Positions 48,301 to 63,300 of a stretch of 64,000 nucleotides of DNA are shown piece after piece; position 1 is the stretch's first letter; every line of letters begins with the position of its first letter. The DNA is from Thermodesulfitimonas autotrophica (GTDB lineage Bacteria; Bacillota; Desulfotomaculia; Desulfotomaculales; Ammonificaceae). The stretch covers positions 318,460 through 382,459 of the forward strand of contig NZ_RKRE01000001.1 in the NCBI RefSeq assembly GCF_003815015.1, given 5' to 3'. The notes under the pieces are model-generated. The model was given only the letters and a program-made list of their open reading frames with translations, was not told the origin of the DNA and did no database searches. Made by a program: the position numbers and the translations under genes.

Positions 48301-51300
48301 TCCTTATAATCTCCTCCGCCACCAGCTGGGGCCTGCCGCCCTTCTCCTGGACGTAGGCCCTCAGCCGCGCCTGGGGGACCTCCCAGGGGGTGTCATTGGC
48401 CCACAGCACCCTGTAGCGGTCCTTCTCGCCCGGCTTCTTCGCCAGGTAGACAGGTTCGAGCACAATCAGCTTAACGTTGTGCGGGTAGGAGACCATCACC
48501 TGGCCGTAGCCGAACATCTGGCCGGTGCCCCAGGCGACGGACTTCGCCCCCTCGGGCCTGGTAAGCTCCGTCCAGCCGGCTTCGATGGCGTCGTTCCCTG
48601 CTATGTGGGGCAGCCGCGCCTTGGCGTAGGCGAAGTACTTGCCGTCCCAGGTAACGTCCGCCGGGAAGCGCGGCCTGGGGCCGCTGTTGTCCGCGGGGAA
48701 GACCGCGGGGTTCTCTTTAGAGCCGTCCTTGCTCTTATAGGCCCCGACGGATTGCGCGTAGCCGTCCGCCTCTTCCTTCCTGGTGAGCGGGATGCCCAGG
48801 ATGTACTTCGTGAACTCGGGCTTGAGGAAGAGGACTTTTTCGCCCCAGGAGCCTTCCTCAGCAGAGAGCAGGTAGTAACCCTTGTCCCTGGGCCAGTGGA
48901 ACGCCTCGAAGTAGTTCTCCGCCAAGTTGGGGTCGACGCTCCTGACCTCGGAGATCGGCGCGGCGGACAGGCCGCTGTTGGGCACCCCCGGCAGGTCGAA
49001 CGTAGGCACCTGCAGCCAGCCGAAGTACTTAGTCTGGATGCCATCGTTCAAGTAAAACCGGATCGGGATGCGGTGCGTGTATTCGTGGCCGGAGTAGGGG
49101 GAGGAATAACCGCCACCCTGCCACGCAAGGGCAACGCCTGCGACAAGTAAAAGTGCCAGTAAAATAAGGAGAACCGCTCTTTTCACGGTTCTCCTTTTCC
49201 GCTCGTTCAGGTTACGTTCATCCATAAAAAATCACCCTCTTTTAAATTTTCAAGTGTGTATCTACCATTTGGCCATCATAACTAAGATCGCTACTAACAC
49301 CCCATAAATACGCAGAAGCATTACCAACTGCATTGTTACCCCAAAACACCCCGTCCTTCACAAACATCGGGTCGCTGTTCTTGTCACTCTCTGCAGGCCA
49401 GCGGTCGAAGAACGCCCCCCACCAGCCCTTCTCCCCCGTGTAGAAGGCTACGTACGGCTTCTCGCAGTTGTCGATGGAAACCGCCGCGTGCCCCGCGCCG
49501 CCGCGGACCAGGAAGCCGCCCCTTACTGGGTCAAAGAGCATCGCACTCTCAGGGATCCCCCAGAGCTTTAAGTATTCGGCTGTGTCAAGATAGCAGTCCT
49601 GATAACCCTGAACTTTAGCCAGCGCAGGCCTCTCCGTCGCCACCTTCTCCGTGCGCCCGTCAACGTAGGTGACCGTCGCTTCGCACTTGTCCCGCGGCAC
49701 CGCGACCTCCTTCACGGTCAGGGGCACCGGCTCCGGCGGCTTCTCCCACGTCACCACGGTGACAGACCGCTCTTTGCCGTCCCAGAAGCACAACGCGCCC
49801 AGCGCGGTGCAGACCGCCCGCATCGGGACCATTATCCTGCCGTTTGCGACCTCCGCGGGCTGGTCGAGCTTGCCGTAGGGCCAGCCGTTGACCGAGAACT
49901 TTGCCTGTCTCGGGGCGAAAACAACGTAGTCGCAGTCCGTGGAACCGCCGCCCCACCGCCGCTTCAGGGTCGCCTCCCTCTTCGCGGGGTCCCAGGCCAC
50001 GTCCCTCTCCTGAAGCCCTAAAGCGTAGCCGGCGTAGCGGATGGGCAGCAGGGTGCGGCCGTTCTTGACTACCGGGGCCGCGTCCATCGGATGCCGGACG
50101 CCGTTGACTTCGTAGAACTTCTGGCCCACGTAAAACTTCGCCACCCGCACGCCGGGGTCGCCGGGCTGGGGGACCCTGGCGGAGGCGAAAGCGGGAAACA
50201 TCAGCAGGGTTGCAACTGCGACAAGCAGGGTTAGGAACTTGCGCATCCGGTATCATCCTCCTTTTTTTTCGTTATATTTTACCACTTTGGCCAGAAAGCG
50301 GGCCCCAAAAACAAAAAAGCAGGATGAGACAATTGTCACGCCAGCCTGCTCTTGAAGTACGTCGCACGGACTCTTTTTGCACCGCCCGGAGCGCAGCCAC
50401 ATGCCCAGGATGTGACCAAAGCCGACAACTTATGGGGCTTTAAGGTCTTTTAGCTCAAATTGGTTAAGTAGAGACTTAAACTAAAACATCCTGGAGGGGT
50501 ATTCTGCCAGTTATTTGGCAGGAAAACTTCAAATCGGGGCGAATAACTGGTTAGACAGTCAATTAGTGGCGTATATAAAAGGTTACCACAAGCGAACAGT
50601 TCTCGGTTACAGGAGCAATAGTTTGAATATGTTGTCACGTATAAGACCATTGTTCCTGACCCATTGGCCATCGGAAAAAGCAGAATACGTATTGTGTGTC
50701 GACGAATCAGGGGATCGGGACTTGTCAAAAGTCGATAAAAATTGGCCAATACTTTCCCTTTTTGGCGTAATAATTAGTTATCAAGACTACGTGGCCCTTC
50801 AAAAGCGTACAAATCTGCTTAAGAAACAATTATGGCCTCCGGATGGCACATTCAAATACAGAAACAGTATCAAAAAAGTTTGCTTTCATAGCCGGGAGAT
50901 GAGAAGGAAAATGGGTCCGTTTTCTGACAAGTACCTGGACAACAGCAAGCGGATGCATATGGATACTGCCCTGTGGGATGACATACTTCAAGTTATAGAA
51001 TGGCAAGGAGTCTCTTGTATCATCGATAAAGCTAAATTGCTAAATACATACTTTTCTCCGACTGATCCATATAAGCTCGCCGTTACGTTCATGTTGGAAA
51101 GGCTAGTAATGAACGTGAAGAAACCTTCTTTTGTGCTTTTCGAGGCGCGCGGGAAAGAAGAAGATCGGGCTCTGTGGGAGCACGTTCAAACAATCCTAAA
51201 GAACGGAACAAAGTTCATCGAAGCACGAGAGTTTCGGTCAAAGATTCTCGAAGTGGGATGGCACCCAAAGTTTAACCAAGAGGGAAAGGTAGTTTGCGGT

Positions 51301-54300
51301 TTGGAGGTCGCAGATCTGTGTGCCTACGCGTTTGGTGCCAAGTATGTCCGTGGAACTAATAAGTACGCGATGAAAGTGTGGCACAAGCTAGTGGGATATG
51401 AACAGCAGAGTGTTACAGGAAGGGGTTACAAAATCTTTCCCTGAGAGAGAGAAAAAAGCAAAAGGAGTCCTCGAAGACTCCTTTTGCTCGACCGTGTAGT
51501 CACGATCCCCGAAAGTAAATTTGCTTAAACTTAAATTCAGTTTACCACTCCAAAGGGAAAAAAACAAGTAGGTGGTATAAAAATTTTTCATTCTGAATCC
51601 GGCTCGGATTGAGCGTTTCTCTCTTTTTCAACCAGCACGATGGTCTCCGCGAGCTGGCAGAGGGCTTCAACCTCGGGCTGAATAGGATCTGTTTTGTAAG
51701 TGACCGACTGGGGGATCTTCCGGCACAGCACCTCGGCCTGGGCGTTAAAAACGTCTAAGAGGGTAGACGCCACCCTGCTAAGCAAGGTAACACCTCCCTT
51801 CGCAAAAGTCTGGAAGCAGCACCCCGAAAAAAAAGAAAAACGCCAGATTTTTGGCGTTCTGCTCATCCGGCTTTACCATCAGCAGGAGGTTTCTTAGATA
51901 CCCTTCCAGAATTCTTCTTCGGTCGTCCTTAGTTGCTTCAGGATCTTCCTCCACAAGTGCCCCGGGATCTCTTTGGCGACCGCATGGCTCACCCTGGTCC
52001 GTAATACTTCCCCGTTGGGGAGCACTTTTTCGTAGTACCAGTGGTCGGTGTTCCTCACCATCACCCACCCGTTCTTGTCGCAGTATCTCTTGAGCTGGCC
52101 GAAAGTCGGAGGCACCGCTACACCTCCAGGAGAGAGCGGATCTCTTCGTCGCTGTCGCAGAGCCAGATTCTCAGGACGTAAGGAAAGTGCCCCCGGCGGT
52201 TGGGCGCGTGGAGGAACAGCTGAATCCGGTCCCTGTAATCCTCTGCGTAGACCTTCATTTCCCGGACGAGTTCCTGAATCGCCTCCTCCAGCGTGGGGGC
52301 GTTGACCGCCAATTCCAGTTCGTTGAGCGCCAGGGTAACCGACCCGTCCTCCTCATACAAGACTTCCGGCTTAAAAGCGTAAGTCCGCAGAATCTCCTCC
52401 TGGAGGTCGCGGCGCACCAGTAGAACCTCTTCGTCCTGATGCCGCTTGACGAGGGCCGGGAGAAACCGGTGCCACACCTGATCGAACAGATCCGAGAGGG
52501 AACTCCGGGCCGAGGTGAATTTGACTTCTTCGAGCATCTTCACAACCTCCCTTGCTCCCCATTATAACACAAACTGCACATTCAGTGCAGATTGTATTGA
52601 GGGACACGGGATATTGGTACGTTGGAAATGTTGGCACGTAAGGTCGGCAGCGAACAGAAAGCCATCGCCCGACCGGAAAACCGGAAGTCAACCCTCCCCT
52701 TCGCTTCTCTGGTTCTCTTTCTTTTACTGAAGGTTGTTTGAAACTTCTTCGAACTTGTTTTTAATCCTGCCGCCGAGGACAACCAGGGCCGCGATACACG
52801 CCACCGCGATCAGCGCCAGGATCAAGCCGTACTCCGCCATCCCCTGGCCGTCTTCTTCCGTCGCCAGCCGCTTGAGGAGCTCCTTCATCAACGCTCCCTC
52901 CCTTCCTAAAAGTTTTTCTTCGGCTTCTCCCGCAAGCTCCGGTTAAAACACCGACACAATTGCCGCCAACAGGAACAGCGCGTTGAAAAGGGCCGCCAGC
53001 AAAACGAACTGGTCGAACAGACCCACGACCGCCGGAGAAATATCGTTCATCTTAAGATACCCCCATGAGGGCGCCGAAGCGCCGGAATAGTTCTCCCGTA
53101 GAGAGGAGGGCCACCGAAAAGGACACCGGGAGCGCAATAGATACAAGGCAGTAAGCAAAAAAGTGAACTTGAAGGGCCGTTTTTGCGGCGCGGTCCGCAG
53201 TCAGTCCTTCTAATTCTCTCCGCGCATACCACGTGGCACGCAGTTCGTCAACCCAGGAATCAAGGGTCCAAACACCGAAGAGGAGGGCCATCGGTACCAG
53301 AAGCCAGCCTGTTTCGTTATGAGTAAAACCGCTCCACAGGCACGCGAGCAGCCATGCGAAGTAAGCACCCCAGAAGAGGCGCACGACTTTGCCGAACAGG
53401 GGCGGGCCGTGGACGGCGTGCCCAACTTCGTGCGCCGCCTGAAAGACCGCCGCAAGGTGGCTCTCTTTTTCGCCGTAGCCGAGCCAGATCGTTCTCCGAC
53501 TCCAATCACAACGCCCAACGGTGCTGGAATCGTGGATAATCCGATAATCGAGGCCGTGCTTTTTTAAAAGAGTTTCGGTTAATTCTCCGCAGCCCACCGG
53601 AAAATCGACCTTCCGCCTTTTCCAGGCAACTGTCAGCTGGTGCAGCATCCACATCAACGCTCCCAATATCAACACCGGGATCGAAATGGCGAGCAGCACC
53701 TTCTCCACGGCAAACCACCCCGACGGGAGATTCGCCGCGCAGAAGGATTTCTCCTACAACCAGCTCGCGATCAATAAGGCGCCGTTGGCCGCAGCGCAGA
53801 GCGCGACGGCGCCGCCCGCCAGGTACATGCCCTGCCTGTCGCAGCCCCTGAAGTAGAGGTAAAGCGGGAAGGAAACCAGGAAGCACGCACCGTTCAGAGC
53901 GACAAGTACCGCGTCCGGGCGCGTAAAAACCACGAAAAACACCTCCTGGAAAGTGAAAACCGGGAAGACCCGGTGTTTGGCTAACTTTCCGTTGTTTTTG
54001 TCTTCTCCTGAAAACCTTTTCAGAAAAGGCTCGGCCACGTCCGGGACAGCCGCAGCAGGTGGCCCCGGCGCCAGCAGCCGAAGCGGTACACGGTGCGAAA
54101 AGAAGGAGGCCCGGCGAGCTGCGGACCCAAAACCTCCGCAGCAGACACCTCTGTAAGCCAGACCTTCGTTTTTGCGTGATCCGGCTCTACCGCGACCTCC
54201 GACTCCACGAAGTATCGCTCCCGGCGCCGAAAGAAGCCCTGTTTCTTCAGTTCCTTGTTGGCCAAAACGCGGTACCGGAGCCCTGGGAAGAGCTCCGTCC

Positions 54301-57300
54301 ACCTTCCCCGGGTGTCCTGAGACGCATCAAGCCATGCCCCTCTGAAATCAAACCTGCCGGGGATCACCCCCGGAGGACTTTGAACCCACAAGTAGGCCAC
54401 CGAACCCCGGACCTCTTCAGGACCCCTGGAGCCTAAAGAGAAGGAAAGATAGAAGCGGAACCGCTCCGGTTTTCCTTTGTGGGGCAACAGAGATTCGGTG
54501 TCCTCTTTCAGGTGATAGACGAACGCCTCCAGGTTTTCCACCCCGGCCCTCATCGCGAGGCAGACGCGGTGTTTGCCTTCTACGACCCAGTACCGCCCTC
54601 CGTGCTCCAGCAGGCAGATGGGGTCTTTGTCGCTGAATGGGGTGCGTCCTTCCCGAAAGGCTTCGTAAAAGCGCCGGCAGCGGCTGTTCCGCAAGCAAAT
54701 ATCAAGACTACCCGGCTTGCGTGCACTCTTGGTCAACGCTTCCAGAAGCTCCTCTTCGGAGTTGTAGTAAGCGTTGAGCCCCAGTTCCGGTAGAAGCGAA
54801 CACCTGTTTCCCAGTTCCGTCGGGAACTCGGCAATGTCTGCGACCCGGACTACGCGGAGTTCGGCTTTTTGCACCGGTCTACCTCCCTGGAAAATCTTTT
54901 GAAGAGGATTTCCCCGGCGTTTCGCTTTTTTCCTCCCAAAACCTCCTCCAAAATTCCTTCCGGTGAGGATCCAGTACCTGCTGCCTTATCTCTTCCAGAG
55001 CTGCTTTCGCCTCAGGCAGGTAGTCCGCGTAAGGAAGCACCCGGTCACGGGGAATAATCCCCTCAAAAAACTCTTCGTACATCCGGAGACCGCACTTCTG
55101 TTCCAGAAGGCGCACCTTGCAGCCCGGGTACTTCTCCGCCACCTCCTGCACGGCCTCCCTTATGTCGTTGCCCCACTCCCCTCCGAGGGGGCGGAGCGCC
55201 ACCCCTCCGTCTGCGGTTCTCACCACCAAAGCACCGAATACCATAGGGTCCGCGAGCGCTTGTAAAACTTTTTGGTCCATCTTTGTAACACCTCCCGAAA
55301 AGAAAAAAGGCGCACGCGCGTGCGCCTGGTTGAACCATGCTTTCTCCCGCCCTAGAGCGCCCTGGCCAGTTCCGCAAGCGTGCGCTTCAGCTCCCGGCGC
55401 AGCTTCAGGGCCTTGTCGGGGTTCCCGAGCTCCGCGACGCCCGCGATGGTGTCGCTTGTGAAAAGCAGGAAGCCCCGGCTCAGGCTCCTCCCCCTCTCGG
55501 AGACCAGGGCGAGTTCGTCCGGGTCGGTAACCAGTTTGTATGCCCCGCCGACGCCGTACACCCGATGGCCCCACGCCCTGAGCGTGCGCGCCAGGCCGCG
55601 CACCCTGGCGCGGCTCTGGTGGGTGTCTTCGCCGTACAGCGTCTCGGCCAGCTCTCCGACGGGGACCCCGAACGGGTGGCGGGCCTCGATAAGCTCCAGC
55701 ATCTCCGCCGCGAGGGCCTTCATCCTCTCACCTCCCCGAAAAAGAAAAGGCCGGAGTAGCCTCCTCAGCTCTCCGGCCTTCCCTTTACCAGCTGGAGGTT
55801 CGGTCTTCCCGGCTCCAGGGCCTCCCACGTTTCCGTTATTTTGGAAGCGGCTGCCTTCAGGGCCGCGTCGAACCCCTTGAACAGCAGCGCGTCCCCCACG
55901 ACTTCGATCATCTCGCCCAGTTCGTCGCCCGGAGCGCCGCGCACGCGGGCCGCCGCCAGAAGCCTCGCCCGGTGCTTCTCCAGCAGGTGGCCCAGCGCCG
56001 TGGCGAGCGAGGCCGCGTTTCGGGATGCTTCCTGCACCAATCCCTGGAACTCCAGGTGCTCCTTCGACCACTGCGGGGGCTTCGGGCGACTCTTCTCCTT
56101 CTCCAGTTCCTTGCGCGCGTTGTCCAGCCACCGGCGGAGCTTTTCCACCTCTTCTTCGAGCGCGCGGAGCTTCGCCTCTTTCTTCTCCTTCTCCTGGGCC
56201 AGCTCCCGGAAGCGGGACTCGATCCTTTCTTTCTCCCGAAGGAGGCTGGCCGCTTCCCTCCTGGCGGCCTCGATTTCCGCCTCCAGGGCGGGGTCGCGCT
56301 GGTAGACGACATTCTCCACGACCCTCTCGACCGGCTTTGTCTTGAGCTCCTTCAACCTGGCGCGCAACTCCTCGGCCTCCTCCTGCTTCTCCCGCAGTTT
56401 CCTCTGCAGGTCGGAAAGGGCTTCCCGGAGCTTTTCCTCGTACTGCCGTCCCAGCTTCTCCGCGATCTCTTCTTCCACAGAAGAAAGGGAGTCCTGGATG
56501 TCGGCCAACTGACTGGAAAGGGATTGTTTTTCTTCTTCCAGTTCGATCAGCCGGCTGTTGAGGGCTTCCTTCTCTTTCCTGGCGATATCGAGCTCCCTCT
56601 TGAGCTCCTGGGCCTCCTTCACGGAGAGGCCGCAGACGCCGGACTCGCCCAGGGAAGCGAGCAGCTCCCTCTGCTCCTCGGGCGGCAACGACCCGACAAT
56701 CGCCGCGACCGTGGTGGCCGTCCACCTGCCGGATTCCAGCAGCGCCTGGAGGTCGGGGATGAGATCGTTCAGTTTGTCGAGGCGGTACACGGTTCTTTCC
56801 GGCAGACCAACTACATTAGCTATTTCGATCAAACTGCCAAATTGGCAGTTTGATCTCGCCTCCTCCGAACGTCTGTCGCCGCCGCGCTTCACGCCGCGCA
56901 GTTCCTTGAGCTTCCGGATCAGCCGCGCCACCTGCACGTCCGAGAGTTGCCTCCTCAGCAAGTTGTCGCGGATCAGGAGGGAGACCGCTTCCTCGCTCTC
57001 CGGGTCAAGGTCTCTGATGATCACGGGAACGCGGGCAAGGCCGGCTTCTTTCGCCGCCTCCAAGCGCAGGTGTCCCGCGAGAACGGTGTAGTCCGGCGCG
57101 ACGATGAGGGGGTTCAGTATCCCGTTCTCCCGGACGTCCTCGACCATCTGCCGCCACAGCTCGTCGGGAAGTTTTTCGGGAAACAGCTCCGCGTTCCTGG
57201 GGTGGGGCTTTAAAAGAGAGACGGGGACTTCGTTGGGCACGAGACCAGCTCCTCTCGAAAAACGATTATTCCCAGAAAACAAAAAGGCGCACGCGCGTGC

Positions 57301-60300
57301 GCCTTTGTCGGTCCTTGCTCTTCGGACCTGCTCGTTGTCTACATCCCGCCGGAGAAAAATTCCTCCCCCAATCCCGGCACTATCCCGTTCAGCACTTTCC
57401 GCCACCGCCAGGTTTCTTCGAAGGAGGCACCTGCCGTCTCCGCCGTCGGAATGTTGGCAAATTCCAGCCTGACAAAATCGTCCAAGCGCACCCAAATCAA
57501 GCTGTCGGGGCGGTCGGCGTCCCGGAGAAGGACGCTCTCCGACCCGTTCCACGAATAACGCAGGCACTCGCCCTGCACTGCGGTTCCGTCTTTTAGAGTT
57601 CCCTTGATGTAGGGGCGCTTCCCTGCCTTTCGATAGGCAAGAAAGACGTCTCCGGGCAGATTTCCAACCTTTACCCACCTGGCCGCAAAGGGCTTCTGCC
57701 GTGCGACTTTCCAGTAAAGCCTCTTAACCCGGAGCCAATACCCCGAGGGAAATACGCCTACTTTGCTCCACAGTTCGGCAAACCCAATGAAACATGCGAG
57801 CGCGTAAACAATCAAGAAAACCGGCGCGAGTGGCCGCACATCGAGAAGCCCCTCTCCCTGTGAAAACTTCGCCAAGCTGGCGGTGAAACCGGTATACAGT
57901 CGGAAGTCGCTCGCCGTTTCGACACCCCAGCAGAGTAACAAAGCTACGGCAAAAACCCACGTGCCATAAAATACCATCCTTGCCAGGGTGACGTCTTTTT
58001 CGCGCCGCCCTGCAACGGTAAGAACAACGCCGCCCGGCAATAAGACGTAAAGCAGAAAAATGACGCTTGCCAGCGAAAGACCGATTTCCACTAACCGCAC
58101 CACCTTTCAAAATCTATTTCTTTGCGAGAAAATTCTTGGAAAGTGATTGTTTTCCTCTTTTCTCCACGGGCCTCTGCAACCAGGTCCTCCCACAGAAAAA
58201 CCGCAAAGCATAGGAACCATTCCGCAAGAAGCGATCCGGCCAGCAATGCGAAGAAGTAAAAGCCGGCTTTCGCCACTAAATACTCCAACCGCGCCCCCCA
58301 AGGCACTCTCAAGAAAAACAGCAAGACGGCGGATGACACGAACGCGGCAACCCACAAGAAGAAAAACATCGCCGCTACGAAAGTGATCCCCTCGCCGCCG
58401 AAACGCTCTATGATGCCCAGCGCAACCGGGTGACTCTCCGGGCGTCGTCCGGCGAGAAGAACTTCGTCCCGCCAGCGACGGTACTCTTTCCACTTCCAGG
58501 CAAGAAAGGCGAACATGGTGAAACACCTCCTGAAAAACAAAAAGGCGCACGCGCGTGCGCCTTTGGTCGAACTACATTAACAATGTTATACCAGCGTAGC
58601 ACACGTCCTTTTTTCTGTAAGCCTATCTCTCAGGACAAATTTGATGATAGACTTGATTTCTGCACAGCAATTAACAAATTTTACCGCCCGCTTGAATTCT
58701 TTGAACTCCAATTCCTGGAGCATCTTGCCAATGGCTTCGTCACAAAAAGAATGCGAAGCCATCTGCACCCCGGCAAAATCCAAAAGAACCGGCGTCGACT
58801 CTTTTGTTTTTCCTAAGATTAATTCGCGAACCTTCTTGCCTAAAGCACGTCCCGTCAAATGGGTACCGAATTCCTTCATTTTGATCATTTACACCACTCC
58901 TTTCTCGATTTAACACCATAAACCGTAAAGACACAAGAACCAATATTTATCGAACGATCACGGCCAAACAGTTCGACAGCCTCCGCCCGGGCTTCACCTT
59001 GTACCCGCCCCGGTAGTAGAGCCCGCAGGAGGCGTTGCCGTCCAGGCTGATCGCGTCCTTCAGCCCTAATTTTTGAACCGCCTGGGCCATCTCGCCCATC
59101 GTCACGCCGGAGACGGTGCCTACGACCAGCTTCTCGTCCCATTTAACCCCGACGAAACTCCAGGAGCCCTTCCTGAAGAACTTGGGCTCGCGCATCCCGT
59201 CGGCGGCCAGGTCCAGCACGTTCTTCCCGTCCCTCACCAGGAGCGGCCCGGCCTGGATCACGTGGCGCACGTCGCCCCAGTCCAAAGGGTTGCCCTTCTC
59301 GTCTGTAAAGACGTACCGCACCCGCACGGCGTCCCCGACGCTGAACCGGGAAGCGATGTGCCGGGAGCCGGGGCCGAAGCCGATCACGTAGCCGTCAGAG
59401 GGGATCGAAACCGGTCCGGGCTGGATCGAAACCACCCTGCCCTGCCGCACGGCGACCGTGGTGGCGACCGGCGCGCGCATGGCCTGGCCGAAGCTCGGCG
59501 TGAAGACCACTATGGCTTGAGAATCATTTATGTTGCGGTTCAAGTCCCAGGCGTACCAGCTCTCGAACCACTTTTCCCCGCCGTTGATGGTCCCCTCTAC
59601 TTTCACACGCAGGTGGGCCACCTTCACCCGGTTGTCCGCGGTGATCCCGATGGCCCCGCCGGAGTTGCCGGCCCTGTGGAGTATACCGTCGATCACGATC
59701 GTGCCCCAGGAGGTCATGTCGCTGTAGGCGTTGAAGAAGGTACCGTTGACTGCGGCAATAGCGTTGACCCTCTTCGCCATCACGGCGAGGTCGGAGACCT
59801 GCCCGGTTTTCCCGTTGGCCAGGACGGGCCGCACCTCGACCCTCCGGTCGGAAAGGTCCACGGTCACCATGCTGACGGCGTGGCCGTTTATCTTTGCCGT
59901 CTTATACGAAACGGGATCGCCCGCCAGCGCGGGCGCGGCGAGTAAGAGTGTTGCTAAAAGGATTACGACAGCGAACAAGAAGCGCCTCATCCCAGCTCCT
60001 CCAGCTTCTTCTCTATTTTCTGGATAAGATCCCCGTACAGTTCGTCCCCGTAGCCGTACGAGATGCCGTTGAGTATGTACCTGTTCTTCCTCAGGTCGGA
60101 CAGATACTCTTCCAGTTCTTCCTTTGTTCTGGCTCCCGCCCGGGCGCTCTCGATTTCTGCGAAGTTCAGAAACTCGACGGTTCGCGCGCCTTCCAACACG
60201 ACGTGGGATACCTTCCGGGGGTCGTCCAGATTGCGCAGGAACACGCTCTCTTTCCCGTTCCAGCTGTAGGACAGGCACTCGCCGCTGTACTGTGTCCCGT

Positions 60301-63300
60301 CCGCGAACGTAATCTTCACCAGAGGGCGCTTCCCGGCCCTCCGGAAGCGAACGAAGATCCCCAAGAACTGGTCCCCGGGCCTGACCCGGGCACCCTGCTG
60401 TCTTTCTGCGATCAAAGAAAGCAACCTCTCCCGTTGTCGCTCACAGAAACGAACCGTCCGACGCACGGGGCGCCAAGCGAAGCACCGCCTCATCCATCCA
60501 GGCGGGGCAACCAGCCCGCTGAGGAAAAACAGTTCCGCCAACCCCACCGCCGAGGAAGCGAAGTACGTCAAGGCGAAGACACCTCCTACCGCGCGCAGGT
60601 CCACGGGCTTGCCGGAAGCCGCTGCGGCAAGGGAAGATACGAACCGCTCCAATACGTCACTTTTCTTGGCCAGCGCGAGAGCGTACAGCAAGGACAGCGA
60701 CAAAACGAGGACCAGTGTTCCGTAAAACACGGTCGCAGCCACCGTGCGCTCTTCGCGCTTCCGCCCGGCCACCGCCGTCGCCAGGCTTCCGGGCAAGTAG
60801 ACGAGTAGCAGGAAAAGAAGCACCGACAGCGTGAGTCCCGCTTCCATCAATCGCACCACCGCTCAAAGTCGAGTTTCTTAGTGAGTATTTCTTTCAAGGT
60901 GATCCCCTTCCTCTTTTTGCCGTGCCGTTCCGCAACAAGCTCCGCCCAAAATACACCGGATACGGCCGTGGCCCAGGCTCCTGCCGCCCCAACTCCCAAC
61001 CAGAAAGCCGCTTTCAACACAAAACAAAGGGTGTTTCCGGTTCCCTGGATTTGATCCCAAACGAGCGCCGCCGCCGCACCCGGAAACGCCAGAAGAACAG
61101 CCGCAACGAAAGCTAGCGAAGACGCTCCCAACCAAAACTCGCCCCAAGGATCTTTTTCGACCTGGCAAAGCCAGTTCAAAAGAAGCATCCGACTTGTTCT
61201 CCACCGCATGAGCAAAACACCCCTTGAGAACCAAAAGCGGCCAGGCTTTCTGCCTGACCGCCTTTCTTTTGCTTTCTCTGCGGCAAAGAAAAAACGTCTC
61301 ATTCCCCGCTCTCTTTCCGCCGGAGCCTCTCGCGCAGCGAGACGCACTTCGGGTGTGGAACGCCTCCGGCTTCGATTTCCACCCTCTCCACCTGTTCGTC
61401 GAGGCGAAGCCAGACGAGCTTTCTTTCCCCTTCGTTTTCACCGAAGGCAACCTCAAGCATTAATTCCCGTGGTTCTTTGACCTCCTCCCCTGACTGAAGT
61501 CAGAGGATTCCCGTCAAGCGGCTTGGGCCGCTTTCGGGCCGCTGCGCGAGGCAGCGGATTCGGCGCGGCTCTGCCACCGGTGTTTATTCCACCTGTAGCG
61601 GAGCGGCTTGCCCGGGCCGGCCTCCGGCCCGTGCCCCTTCGAGGAGCCCGAAACTTTTAGCATGTATGCGGCCGCGTTGGCGTCTGCGTGCCAGGTACGA
61701 CCGCAGTGTCTGCAGAGGGCTTTGTGCCGCGCGAACCTTCTCACTCTCGACCCGCAGACGGCGCAGGTCAGGGAGTCCCTGGTCCCGTCGGCAGCGACCC
61801 TTATCCCGGCCCGTTCGCACGCCTGTGTGATCAGGTTCCGCACCATCCGGAATGCCCAGAAGTTGTGGACCAGGAGGTTCTTCGGTCCGAAGTCCATCTC
61901 GTCGCGGACGTGCGTCAGGTCTTCGACGTGCAAAACGGTCACGCGGTGGCGCTTCAGGGTTCTTGCCACTCTTGCAGCCAGCGCGGCGAGGGCGTGCTTC
62001 AGGCGCAGGGCTCTCATCCGGTAGAGTTGCCTCAATCTGCGGGACGTCCTGCGGCCGGACCTGTTGAGCCTCGACTGCTCTTCGGCGATGCGTTTCGTCC
62101 AGTACAGGAAGTCCTTCCAGACTTCGCGTCCCGAGAAGAGCAGTTGTTGATCCATGCCTTCCACGGCGAGGGCGACCAGTATCCTGGCTCCCAGGTCTGC
62201 GGCAGCGTGCTTTTCCGGCTTGAGGGATCTGACCGACTTGGATACTTCGACGACCTGGCGGGCGTACCAGCGTTTCTTCACCTGGTCACACTTCAGCTCC
62301 AGGGTTTTGGGCGTGCCCGAGAACCGCAGGACGCCTCTGGTCTGCAGCACCAGCCGGTGTCCGTTTTTGGTTCTCAGGTCTGCGGGCAGCGTCAGCGAAA
62401 GCGTTCTGGCCGTCAGGCGGTACGACTTCGGCGACTTGACCGGGATGACTTTGGCGGTCCGTTTCCCGGTCTTGCGGTCCTTCCAGTAGCCCGGCAGGCG
62501 CGGTCGGTTTTCCAACTCGCCTTTCCGGTAAAGCCGCAGGAGAGCGAAAAAGGAGTCCCATGCCTTCCGCGCTTTTTTGATTATCTCCTGCCCGATGTCA
62601 GACGGTAGGGCTTTGTAAGCTGAGCACTCCTTGAATTCGGAGCACAGCTTTGCGTAGGAAGGCACGGGCTCTCCTTTGAGAAACAACTGCCTGCACCTGT
62701 ACTGGACGGCATTCCAGAGTGCGGCGCAGCGGTCTGCCAGGATTTCGAGGTATTCGGCTTGCTCTCTGGCGTATAGGACGCGGATTACGTTGGTACGTTT
62801 CATGTTTTTATTTTACCATAAATTTTAGGCGCATTCCTCCCCTGAATGAATTCAAGGGCATCCTGCGCCTAGTTATCGTGAAGGTGTAGGTGCGGCACGC
62901 CCCTACCAGCTCCGTACCGTTCCTGAGCCTTACCGTCAGGTGCGGCTTCCGCCCCAGGCTGCGAAGCCGAAAAAGCTCCACGTCCAGGGACGAAGCCGGG
63001 CTTAAAGAAAACTTTTCCGGCGTCGCCCGGCCTTCCGCTTTTCTAATTACCAAACCATTATTTTCAGAGAGGGTGAAATCCAGGAACCGACCCTTCCTTT
63101 CCGCCTGAGTCAACTGCTCCCACGGTAATGCCTCTTTCCGCCGCGATTCTTTAAGTTTCTTTTTAAGGGCGCCGATTTCCTTCACGATCCAATCATCTAT
63201 TTCTCTTTCCTCCCACCAGAAACTGAGTGAGCCGCCTATAAAAAGCGCGACCATAATAACTGCAGGGTTGTCTGTAAATTGTTTAAACAAAAACAATAGA